This document shows positions 1-5,358 of a DNA stretch of 5,388 bases, piece after piece. The first letter of the stretch is position 1, and each line of letters opens with the position of its first letter. The notes beneath the pieces are model-generated. The model was not told where the DNA came from and made no database searches. It saw only the letters and a list, made by a program, of their open reading frames with translations. The DNA comes from Clostridiales bacterium. GTDB lineage: Bacteria > Bacillota > Clostridia > Lachnospirales > CAG-274. The position numbers and the translations under genes were made by a program. The stretch covers positions 1-5,388 of the forward strand of contig JAJQBF010000213.1 in assembly GCA_021203425.1 (NCBI GenBank), read 5' to 3'.

Positions 1-71
1 TTTTAAAACATATTTTTTGTCTTTCAAAATTGCTGTAAAAAACCAATTCAGCCAGATAATTCTTTGTCTAA

Positions 72-98
72 ATTTGAAAAAACAGGCTTAATAAGCTT
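72..98 (-). terminator. Possible weak terminator after the ECF S component gene
   Basis: On the minus strand, just after the stop codon, there is a small hairpin (GCTT, 3-nt loop, AAGC; plus-strand 86-89 and 93-96) followed three bases later by a run of six T (plus-strand A77-A82). The position and U-tract fit an intrinsic terminator, but a 4-bp stem is short, so termination may be inefficient. The remaining bases to the left edge hold no recognisable gene. Confidence 0.3.
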
Positions 99-647
99 TT
101 ACCGTCCGAAAGAAAGAACTTTTTGCTTAAGAATAGCAGCCGCAAGAATTCCCCCTGCAATAACCCCGGCAATCATTTGGGTTATATTTCCCGGTATAGA
201 GGTCAGAGGGGAAATGAAATTATGATAAAGTATAACCTCTGTCAAATAATAGCCTGCTACCTTTATTATTGTACAGACAACAAAGGCTGCCCCGCATTTC
301 AAAATGTTTAAGTTTCTGCTTTCGCTGTACGCAATTTTACCGGCAAAATAACCCATAAGAAGGCTTATTATAAATGTAAAGGGCGCCCATACGGCATATT
401 CTGAAAAGAGGTCGAAAAGACCCATTCCCACTCCGCCGGCAAAGGCTCCGGCTTTTTTTCCGAAGACGAAGGCAGTAAAAAACATAAAGGCGGTTCCCAA
501 GTGAACATAGCCGCCCCCTGTTATTGAGGGTGTGTGAAAGCCTATTCTTGAGCCGGCAAACACAAGAGCCGTCATAAGACCCGTAAGCACTACTGTTCTG
601 ATGTGTTCTCTTTCGTTTTTAATCTTTGATTGTGACTGTGAACCCAT
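99..647 (-). CDS. ECF transporter S component (substrate-binding membrane subunit), possibly for a vitamin B6 compound
   Basis: An 182-residue integral membrane protein with about six hydrophobic helices (roughly residues 16-34, 47-63, 66-82, 87-106, 117-139 and 152-173). The pattern GGGYVHLGTAF, then GKKAGAFAGGVGMGLFDL, then YAVWAPFTFII is typical of the ECF S-component family once called DUF1393 (ECF-ribofla_trS, Pfam PF07155), whose members bind vitamins or their precursors in the cytoplasmic membrane. Such proteins need EcfA/EcfA'/EcfT to drive uptake. None is encoded here, so it probably uses a shared (group II) energising module encoded elsewhere. It is the second gene of an operon and overlaps the aminotransferase gene by 29 bp, which implies translational coupling. 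The ATG has a good AAAGGAGA site inside the upstream gene. Family membership is secure. Substrate is inferred only from the PPAT-like neighbour; other substrates such as hydroxymethylpyrimidine or thiazole cannot be excluded. Confidence 0.9.
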   Translation of the reverse strand: MGSQSQSKIKNEREHIRTVVLTGLMTALVFAGSRIGFHTPSITGGGYVHLGTAFMFFTAFVFGKKAGAFAGGVGMGLFDLFSEYAVWAPFTFIISLLMGYFAGKIAYSESRNLNILKCGAAFVVCTIIKVAGYYLTEVILYHNFISPLTSIPGNITQMIAGVIAGGILAAAILKQKVLSFGR

Positions 648-1782
648 TTTTTTCTATCTCCTTTTTGAAATTATCCTGTAGATTTGCTTTAAGCTTTACT
701 CCGGCTTTTTCAAGGCTGTAAGTGAAGGCAGTTAAAAATCTGTACATATTGGCGCCTGTGCAGTTTTCTCCCATATGACCTATTCTTATAACCTTGTTTT
801 CAAGATAGCCTAGAGAACTTCCGGCTAAAATTCCGAAATCCTCCAGAATATATTTTTGAAGTGTGGGGAAGTCTGCACCTTCCGGAAGAAGAACCGCCGT
901 AACGGTGTTTGAAAAACCACTTTGGGCATAAATTTCAAGACCGGCTTTTTTTACGGCATATCTTATGCCTTCGGCTATAACCTTGTGTCTGTTTACGAAA
1001 TCTCCCGATAGTGTTCTGTCAAGGGTCTTATCAAGGGCATATATAAGATGTATTGGCATAGTATAGGGGAACCACTTGTTTTTATACCAGTCCTTAAAAG
1101 CAGCTAAATTACAGTAAAAGCTTTTGACAGGTGCTTTTCTGTCATATATGGCATCAAGAGCGGCTTTGCTCAGACTTAAGAATGTAAGACCTACAGGGGC
1201 GGATAAACATTTTTGCGAGCCTCCCAAGACAATGTCAATCTGCCACTTGTCTGTTTCAAGTTCGTCGCCGCCCATACCGGAAACGCTGTCAACTACGGAT
1301 AAAATTCCGTATTCCTTTAGAAGAGGACAAATTTTATCTACGGGATTCTTTATTCCCGACGGTGTTTCACAGTGAACCATAGTTGCATATTTAAAATTGT
1401 GGTCCCTTTCAAGGAATGTTTTAAGTTCATTTACATCTATTTCATTTCTGTAGTCGGATTTAAACACAACTGTTTCTCCGCCGTAAAGTTTAACAAAGTC
1501 TTCAAAGCCTGCGCCGAAAATACCGTTGTCTATAATAAGAACCCTGTCGCCCTCTTCCGTAAGAGAACAGCAGGCAGCCTCAAGCCCTAAAATTCCCTCT
1601 CCGGCAAGAATCAAAACTTCATTCTCCGTTTTCATAAGCTTTTGCAGCTTAGTGCATACATTTTTGTAAAATTCATAAAAATTCGGGTCAATATCCGGAT
1701 TTGTAAACTCCCTGCCCAAAGCCTCTCTTACTTCATTGCTTAAATATATAGGTCCCGGGGTTAAAACAAAAGGCACACTCAT
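619..1782 (-). CDS. Class V PLP-fold aminotransferase, pyridoxamine-pyruvate aminotransferase-like (alanine-glyoxylate aminotransferase family)
   Basis: A 387-residue soluble fold-type I aminotransferase of the alanine-glyoxylate/serine-pyruvate group, full length for the family. Visible landmarks are LTPGP at 7-11, GEGILGLEAA at 61-70, HCETPSG at 137-143, the cofactor-N1 aspartate in VVDSVSG (Asp165), the Schiff-base lysine in GGSQKCL (Lys191) and the carboxylate-binding arginine in RIGHMG (Arg333). Most family members have Ser/Thr-Gly at the start of the phosphate-binding loop; here it is Glu62. In Mesorhizobium loti PPAT, Glu68 blocks the PLP phosphate and makes the enzyme use free pyridoxal/pyridoxamine. 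Lys191 and Glu62 share the same offset of 6 from PPAT Lys197 and Glu68, supporting that subfamily. The likely reaction is pyridoxamine plus a 2-oxo acid giving pyridoxal plus an amino acid. PPAT's second substrate arginine (Arg336) has no evident counterpart, so the oxo-acid partner may differ. The start has AGGAGGG 7 nt upstream. It is first in an operon with the ECF S component. Fold and family are near certain; the PPAT activity is inferred. Confidence 0.93.
   Translation of the reverse strand: MSVPFVLTPGPIYLSNEVREALGREFTNPDIDPNFYEFYKNVCTKLQKLMKTENEVLILAGEGILGLEAACCSLTEEGDRVLIIDNGIFGAGFEDFVKLYGGETVVFKSDYRNEIDVNELKTFLERDHNFKYATMVHCETPSGIKNPVDKICPLLKEYGILSVVDSVSGMGGDELETDKWQIDIVLGGSQKCLSAPVGLTFLSLSKAALDAIYDRKAPVKSFYCNLAAFKDWYKNKWFPYTMPIHLIYALDKTLDRTLSGDFVNRHKVIAEGIRYAVKKAGLEIYAQSGFSNTVTAVLLPEGADFPTLQKYILEDFGILAGSSLGYLENKVIRIGHMGENCTGANMYRFLTAFTYSLEKAGVKLKANLQDNFKKEIEKNGFTVTIKD
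657..664 (-). promoter_or_regulatory. Ribosome binding site of the ECF S component, inside the aminotransferase gene
   Basis: On the minus strand, AAAGGAGA lies about 9 nt before the ATG at 647, within the 3' end of the upstream coding region. It supports the overlapping start and an arrangement in which translation of the S component is coupled to that of the aminotransferase. Confidence 0.7.
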
Positions 1783-1789
1783 TTTCTTT

Positions 1790-1796
1790 CCCTCCT
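1790..1796 (-). promoter_or_regulatory. Ribosome binding site of the aminotransferase
   Basis: AGGAGGG on the minus strand, 7 nt before the ATG at 1782. A near-perfect Shine-Dalgarno match that fixes the start codon. Confidence 0.8.
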
Positions 1797-1815
1797 GGAA
1801 TTATCTTTTTCTATA

Positions 1816-1843
1816 ATTATACACACATTTTGTAAAACTTCAA
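1816..1843 (-). promoter_or_regulatory. Promoter of the aminotransferase-ECF operon
   Basis: On the minus strand, TTGAAG (plus-strand 1838-1843) and a consensus TATAAT (plus-strand 1816-1821) are separated by 16 bp, a sigma-A-type promoter. Transcription would start near 1809, giving a leader of only about 27 nt that is too short for a riboswitch. Control is therefore more likely by a DNA-binding protein, for which the palindrome at 1855-1872, just upstream of the -35 box, is the obvious candidate. Confidence 0.65.
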
Positions 1844-1854
1844 CAATATATATA

Positions 1855-1872
1855 AATTGTATCGATACAATT
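1855..1872. promoter_or_regulatory. Perfect 18-bp palindrome, probable operator between divergent promoters
   Basis: AATTGTATCGATACAATT is its own reverse complement over all 18 bases. It has no loop and no T-tract, so it is not a terminator. It lies 11 bp upstream of the -35 box of the leftward operon (centre about 54 bp before the predicted start) and about 70 bp before the predicted start of the rightward transketolase transcript. Its length, symmetry and central CG resemble LacI- or GntR-type operators. The position upstream of both -35 boxes fits an activator site or a shared control element. No regulator gene for it is in the window. Confidence 0.6.
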
Positions 1873-1899
1873 CGATGCTCCGAAAGATGAAACTCATAC

Positions 1900-1928
1900 T
1901 TGATTATATTGGAATTTTGTTGTAATAT
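1900..1928 (+). promoter_or_regulatory. Probable promoter of tkt
   Basis: TTGATT (1900-1905) and TAATAT (1923-1928) are separated by 17 bp. The -10 box is only a 4/6 match, but the spacing is ideal. Predicted transcription start is near 1935, giving a leader of about 50 nt. An AAGGAG at 1937-1942 is not followed by a usable start codon, so the functional ribosome site is the one at 1976-1982. Confidence 0.5.
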
Positions 1929-1975
1929 AAAAACATAAGGAGCGTAAAAACATAACAGGCAAATCCTGAAAACTT

Positions 1976-1982
1976 AAGGAGG
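1976..1982 (+). promoter_or_regulatory. Ribosome binding site of tkt
   Basis: AAGGAGG, 5 nt before the ATG at 1988; a full-strength Shine-Dalgarno match. Confidence 0.8.
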
Positions 1983-1987
1983 AAAAT

Positions 1988-3979
1988 ATGGATTCAACAG
2001 CAATGAAAACGGTTAATACTATCAGAATTTTAGGTTGTGAGGCCATAGAAAAGGCGAAGTCCGGTCATCCGGGTATTGTTTTAGGCTCAGCTCCTATTCT
2101 TTATGAGCTGTGGGCAAATCATATGTACCATAATCCCTATAATCCCGACTTTATAAACAGAGACAGATTTATTATTTCGTCGGGTCACGGCTCCGCTTTA
2201 CTTTATTCTATGCTCTGTGTATTCAACTACGGACTTACAACAGAGGATATGAAAGGTTTCAGACAGTTTGGAACACTTACCCCCGGTCATCCGGAATACG
2301 GTCACACAAAGGGTGTTGAAATATCAACAGGTCCTCTCGGTCAGGGCGTGGCAAATTCCGTAGGTATGGCTCTTGCCGAAAGAACACTTGCGGCAAAATT
2401 CAATAAGGACGATATTAAGCCCATTAACCACTACACATACTGCCTTTGCGGCGACGGCTGTCTTATGGAGGGAATTTCTTACGAAGCAGCCTCTTTCGCA
2501 GGCGCTCAGGGCTTGGGCAAGCTGATTGTTCTTTATGATTCAAATGACATAACAATCGAAGGAAACACAGATATTACCTTCAAAGACAACATTAAAATGC
2601 GTTTTGAGGCTGTAAACTGGCAGTATCTCAAAGTAAACGACGGAAACAATCTTGAAGAAATAGGAAAAGCCATAGAAGAGGCAAAGGCGGAAACAAACAA
2701 GCCTACAATAATTGAAATAAAAACAGTAATAGGCTATGGTTCACCTAATAAAAGCGGGACACCCGGGGTTCACGGTGCGCCTTTGGGCGAAGAAGAACTT
2801 AAGGCAACAAAGGCTAATTTAGGGCTTGACCCCGAAAAGGAATTTTACATTGATGATGATGTAAAGGCTCATATGAAAGATGTTTGCGGAAAGCTTGCCG
2901 AATATGAGGAAGAATGGAACAAGGTCTATGCTGATTATAAAGAGGCTTATCTCGAAGATGCGGCTGAACTTGAAAAGTGGCTTAATCTTGAATATGACAG
3001 AGATCTTGAAGATAATGAGGAATTTTGGGCTGTTGACGGTGTTTCAAGGTCAACAAGACAGTGTTCTGAGGTTATTTTAAACAGAGCGGCTAAGGTTGTT
3101 CCAAATCTTATAGGCGGTTCTGCCGACCTTTCACCTTCAAACCTTACGGTTATGAAAGGCAGAGAATATCTTTCAAAGGAAACCCCAACAGGCACCAATA
3201 TTCACTTCGGTATAAGAGAACACGCTATGGCGGCGATTTCAAACGGTATGTATGTACACGGCGGTTTCCGCCCCTACTTTGCCACATTCTTTGTTTTCTG
3301 CGATTATCTCCGTCCGGCTCTTCGTATGGAAGGTATAATGGGTATCCCCCTTATCGGTATTTTTTCACACGATTCAATAGGTGTCGGCGAAGACGGACCT
3401 ACACACCAGCCTGTTGAACAGCTTTCGTCACTGCGCAGTCTTCCCCATTATTCCGTTTTTCGTCCCTGTGACTTAACGGAAACAGCAGCAGCTTACTGCT
3501 ATGCTCTTGTCTCAAAAGAAAAGCCTACGGCTATAGTTACTTCAAGACAGACAATTCTGCCTGTGGAAGGAACAAGCAAAGAGGCGCTTAAGGGCGGCTA
3601 TATTTTCAAAGACGGTGAAAAGGAAGTTCCCGATATTATTCTTATAGCAAGCGGCTCGGAGGTTCCCATAATTGACATGACCTCGGAAATTCTTTCAAAA
3701 GAGGGTCTTTCCGTAAGATGTGTAAGTATGCCCTGTATTGAGGCTTTTGAACTTCAAAGCGACGAATATAAAGAGTCTGTTCTTCCCAGAGCCTGCACAA
3801 AGCGTGTTGCCGTAGAGGCAGGTACATTTTACGGCTGGCACAGATATACCGGCTTTGACGGAGCTGTAATTTCAATAGATAATTACGGAGTATCGGGAAA
3901 ATTTGTCGATCTTTTCAAGAAATACGGCTTTACACCCGAAAATGTTGCCGAAAAGGCAAAAGAGGTTTATAATAAATAA
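1988..3979 (+). CDS. tkt: Transketolase
   Basis: A complete single-chain transketolase of 663 residues, the same length as E. coli TktA. This thiamine diphosphate (TPP) and divalent-metal enzyme moves two-carbon ketol units between sugar phosphates in the non-oxidative pentose phosphate pathway in the cytoplasm. The PP domain (about 1-320) carries SGHPG (His27), SGHGSALLYS (His67), TPGHPEYGH (His101), the TPP/metal motif from GDG (Asp156) to Asn186, and GTPGVHGAPLG (His262). The PYR domain (about 350-525) carries STRQ (Arg357), GGSADLSPSNLT, the cofactor-activating glutamate in GIREHAM (Glu411), HDSIGVGEDGPTHQP (His461, Asp469, His473) and TSRQ (Arg520). A C-terminal domain follows to 663. 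No key residue is missing, so the enzyme should be active. It is monocistronic: its own promoter and ribosome site precede it and a terminator follows 26 bp after the stop. In many anaerobes lacking oxidative pentose phosphate enzymes, this enzyme is the route to ribose 5-phosphate; whether that holds here cannot be seen. Confidence 0.98.
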   Translation: MDSTAMKTVNTIRILGCEAIEKAKSGHPGIVLGSAPILYELWANHMYHNPYNPDFINRDRFIISSGHGSALLYSMLCVFNYGLTTEDMKGFRQFGTLTPGHPEYGHTKGVEISTGPLGQGVANSVGMALAERTLAAKFNKDDIKPINHYTYCLCGDGCLMEGISYEAASFAGAQGLGKLIVLYDSNDITIEGNTDITFKDNIKMRFEAVNWQYLKVNDGNNLEEIGKAIEEAKAETNKPTIIEIKTVIGYGSPNKSGTPGVHGAPLGEEELKATKANLGLDPEKEFYIDDDVKAHMKDVCGKLAEYEEEWNKVYADYKEAYLEDAAELEKWLNLEYDRDLEDNEEFWAVDGVSRSTRQCSEVILNRAAKVVPNLIGGSADLSPSNLTVMKGREYLSKETPTGTNIHFGIREHAMAAISNGMYVHGGFRPYFATFFVFCDYLRPALRMEGIMGIPLIGIFSHDSIGVGEDGPTHQPVEQLSSLRSLPHYSVFRPCDLTETAAAYCYALVSKEKPTAIVTSRQTILPVEGTSKEALKGGYIFKDGEKEVPDIILIASGSEVPIIDMTSEILSKEGLSVRCVSMPCIEAFELQSDEYKESVLPRACTKRVAVEAGTFYGWHRYTGFDGAVISIDNYGVSGKFVDLFKKYGFTPENVAEKAKEVYNK

Positions 3980-4005
3980 GCAATAAAAATATTATAATGC
4001 AGCTC

Positions 4006-4043
4006 AGACGGCGGAATGTTTAACCTTTCGCCGTCTTTTATTT
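4006..4043 (+). terminator. Intrinsic terminator of tkt
   Basis: AGACGGCG (4006-4013) pairs perfectly with CGCCGTCT (4029-4036). Three more pairs (G-T, A-T, A-T) extend the stem to about 11 bp around a 9-nt loop. The T-rich tail TTTATTT follows directly. It separates tkt from the marR-type operon. Confidence 0.9.
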
Positions 4044-4104
4044 GAGTGAAAAATATTGCATTGTGAAGTTTTTTGAAAATAAACGGAAAATTTGCAAAAA
4101 CAGC

Positions 4105-4133
4105 TTGATTTTAACCGGAAAAGAGAGTAAAAT
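4105..4133 (+). promoter_or_regulatory. Promoter of the MarR-YczE operon
   Basis: TTGATT (4105-4110) and TAAAAT (4128-4133; 5 of 6 matches) are separated by 17 bp. Transcription would start near 4140, inside the inverted repeat at 4135-4148, so a protein bound there would block initiation. Confidence 0.65.
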
Positions 4134-4134
4134 A

Positions 4135-4163
4135 TTTAGCAAGCTAAAAATAAGCAGGCTAAA
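4135..4163 (+). promoter_or_regulatory. Tandem operator candidate for the MarR-type regulator
   Basis: TTTAGC-AA-GCTAAA (4135-4148) is a perfect 6-bp inverted repeat that begins right after the -10 box. A second, degenerate copy, ATAAGCAGGCTAAA (4150-4163), follows with a 15-bp period and matches 11 of 14 positions. MarR proteins usually repress their own operons by binding palindromes at the promoter, so this is the expected place for autoregulation. Binding by this particular regulator is inferred. Confidence 0.5.
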
Positions 4164-4164
4164 C

Positions 4165-4173
4165 AAAGGAGGG
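4165..4173 (+). promoter_or_regulatory. Ribosome binding site that sets the MarR-type start at 4177
   Basis: AAAGGAGGG, with its GGAGG core ending 4 nt before the ATG at 4177. It decides the start: the reading frame is open from a TTG at 4042, but that codon lies in the tail of the tkt terminator, upstream of the promoter, and has no ribosome site. Confidence 0.8.
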
Positions 4174-4419
4174 TATATGAAATTTCATCAGCTTACACTT
4201 GAAATACAGTCTCTTTTTCAGAGTGCTGTTATAAACAGGGCTAAAAAATTGAATCTAATGCCGGGGCAGCCTAAAATTCTTGATTATTTGGAAGAACACA
4301 ATGGCAGCAGTCTTTCTGAAATTTCCCGAGGGTGTTTTTTGAGCAACCCCACTGTAACGGGGCTTATAGACAGAATGGAAAAAACAGGTCTTATTGAAAG
4401 ATGCCACAAAACGGGAGAC

Positions 4420-4425
4420 AAAAAA
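4420..4425 (+). other. A6 tract where the MarR-type frame changes
   Basis: The upstream frame reads GAC AAA AAA CTA; the downstream conserved frame reads GAC AAA AAA ACT. The most economical join is therefore one missing A here. As a programmed site it is poor: tandem slippage would leave CAA/AAA mispairing at one position, so only the second lysine codon slips cleanly. Confidence 0.6.
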
Positions 4426-4576
4426 CTAATTATATTTTCCTGACGGAAAAGGGAAAAAATGAGCTTAAAAACATTGCCGAAATATTTTCCGACATAGAAA
4501 ATACAGCCCTTAAAGGACTTAACATTGAAGAAAAAGACAATTTTTTGAAAACACTTAACAAGGTTAAAATAAATTT

Positions 4577-4581
4577 GGAGG
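4577..4581 (+). promoter_or_regulatory. Ribosome binding site of the YczE-type gene
   Basis: GGAGG within the last codons of the marR-type frame, 9 nt before the ATG at 4591. It supports a start that overlaps the upstream stop by 11 bp. Confidence 0.75.
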
Positions 4582-4590
4582 AATTTTATA

Positions 4591-5279
4591 ATGAACATTA
4601 AAGAATACGTAAAACGCTATTTTTATTTGATTGCAGGACTTTTTATTTTATCTCTCGGGGTTGCCCTTTCTACAAGGGCAAGACTGGGCGCTTCGCCTAT
4701 TTCCTATGTGCCCTACGTTTTAAGTTTGGGTTTTCCTCTTACAATGGGTACCATAACAATAATTATGCATACAATATTCATTGCTTTACAGGTTATAATT
4801 TTAAGACGTGATTTTAACCCCGTACAGCTTCTTCAGCTCATAGCAACATTTATTTTCGGTGTTTTTACAGATCTTTCTCTTTTTATAGTCAGCGGAATAA
4901 ATATTGAAAATATTGCCACAAGATGGATTTTATGTATTATAAGCTGTATGGTTGTGGTTTTCGGCGTAAATATGGAGGTTAAGGCAGATGTTCTTATGCT
5001 CCCGGGAGAAGGGCTTATACTTGCGATATCAAAAAAACAAAGGCGGAATTCGGAAAATGCAAAGCAGGCTTTGACTGTACTCTTATGTGTCTCGGAACGA
5101 TTTTTTCACTGCTCCTTTTCGGGAAATTTGACGGTATAAGAGAAGGAACCGTGGCGGCGGCTATTCTCGTAGGCACATTCGTAAGAATTCTCAACAGAAA
5201 ATTTACGTTTATATATAAGGCAATAGGCATAAACGAGCCTCTTCAAAGAAAGAAAACAAAGTCTTCCGACAGTGTTTAA
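4591..5279 (+). pseudogene. YczE/YyaS/YitT-type membrane protein, interrupted by a -1 frameshift
   Basis: The first frame (4591-5139) encodes a 182-residue protein whose family-like part stops at residue 149. The conserved C-terminus continues in another frame up to the stop at 5277-5279. Joined at the A7 tract, the product is 229 residues, normal for the YczE-like family (COG2364). Visible features are a first helix ending in LSLGVALSTRARLGASPIS (20-38), helices near 50-71, 80-101 and 111-130, the conserved LPGEGLILAISKK (137-149), then a last helical region with FSLLLFGKFDGIREGTVAAAILVG. The family has no well-defined transport substrate or reaction; it sits in the cytoplasmic membrane. Its pairing with a MarR-type gene suggests it is that regulator's target, perhaps for export or stress tolerance. 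Read without the shift, the last 33 residues are out-of-frame sequence and the terminal helices are lost. The tail after residue 205 is lysine-rich. Family is confident, function unknown. Confidence 0.85.
5031..5037 (+). other. A7 tract / A_AAA_AAA slippery heptamer at the YczE-type frame change
   Basis: The zero frame reads TCA AAA AAA CAA, so the seven A form X_XXY_YYZ in the correct register for tandem -1 slippage of two lysine tRNAs. After the slip the frame reads ACA AAG GCG, exactly the frame that encodes the conserved C-terminus. A small hairpin (CAAAG-CAGG-CTTTG, 5060-5073) lies downstream, but the gap of about 22 nt is longer than usual for a stimulator. A single lost A would give the same picture. 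Confidence 0.5.
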
Positions 5280-5314
5280 AAACTTGCAAAAAATGTGTTT
5301 TTGCGGACTTTGCC

Positions 5315-5347
5315 CATAAAAATCTCTAAAGTTTTAAAATTTTTATG
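5315..5347. repeat. AT-rich inverted repeat after the YczE-type gene
   Basis: CATAAAAAT (5315-5323) and ATTTTTATG (5339-5347) are perfect 9-bp inverted repeats around a 15-nt loop, between the end of the YczE-type gene and the right-edge promoter. With one G-C pair in the stem and no T-tract after it, it is unlikely to be an efficient terminator. It could be a weak transcript 3' end or chance AT-rich symmetry. Confidence 0.3.
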
Positions 5348-5358
5348 ACAAAAACAGA

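Larger units (their letters stand above)
4177..4601 (+). pseudogene. MarR-family transcriptional regulator, interrupted by a -1 frameshift
   Basis: The first reading frame (4177-4443) gives 88 residues and ends at a TGA in the wing. The next frame, to the stop at 4599-4601, continues the same protein. Joining them at the A6 tract (4420-4425) yields 141 residues, the usual MarR length: a dimerisation helix, a winged helix-turn-helix with a recognition region around NPTVTGLIDRMEKTGLIER (57-75), the wing with the hallmark YIFLTEKGK (86-94), and a C-terminal dimerisation helix to 141. One extra A in the tract, or a -1 slip, gives ...GDKKTNYIFLTEKG. The unshifted product lacks the wing strand and C-terminal helix and should not form a working repressor. 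In the family, such proteins bind promoter palindromes and respond to small molecules or stress. It is first in an operon, overlapping the YczE-type gene by 11 bp, and would probably control its own promoter. Family assignment is firm; whether the break is genuine is open. Confidence 0.85.

Noticed and set aside
1124..1590. Plus-strand open frames opposite the aminotransferase gene
   Set aside because: They lie entirely against a well-conserved aminotransferase reading frame and show no family features.
1783..1815. Riboswitch in front of the aminotransferase-ECF operon
   Set aside because: The predicted leader is only about 27 nt, too short for any known riboswitch class.
1937..1956. Small leader peptide using the AAGGAG at 1937-1942 before tkt
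   Set aside because: No ATG, GTG or TTG occurs at a usable distance downstream before the true tkt ribosome site.
2947..3198. Minus-strand open frame inside tkt (and similar ones near 3642-3875 and 2880-3080)
   Set aside because: These are by-products of the transketolase codons; no ribosome site or family resemblance.
4042..4176. N-terminal extension of the MarR-type protein starting at a TTG at 4042
   Set aside because: The TTG lies in the T-tail of the tkt terminator, upstream of the predicted promoter, has no ribosome site, and the 45 added residues are not MarR-like; the ATG at 4177 has AAAGGAGGG.
4284..4598. Open frame of about 104 codons on the minus strand opposite the MarR-type gene
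   Set aside because: It is antisense to conserved MarR sequence, has no recognisable domain, and the plus-strand frames explain the region.
5286..5304. Hairpin GCAAAAA/TTTTTGC after the YczE-type gene as its terminator
   Set aside because: The stem is almost all A-T and is followed by GGACTTTGCCC rather than a T-tract, so it does not meet the usual pattern for an intrinsic terminator.
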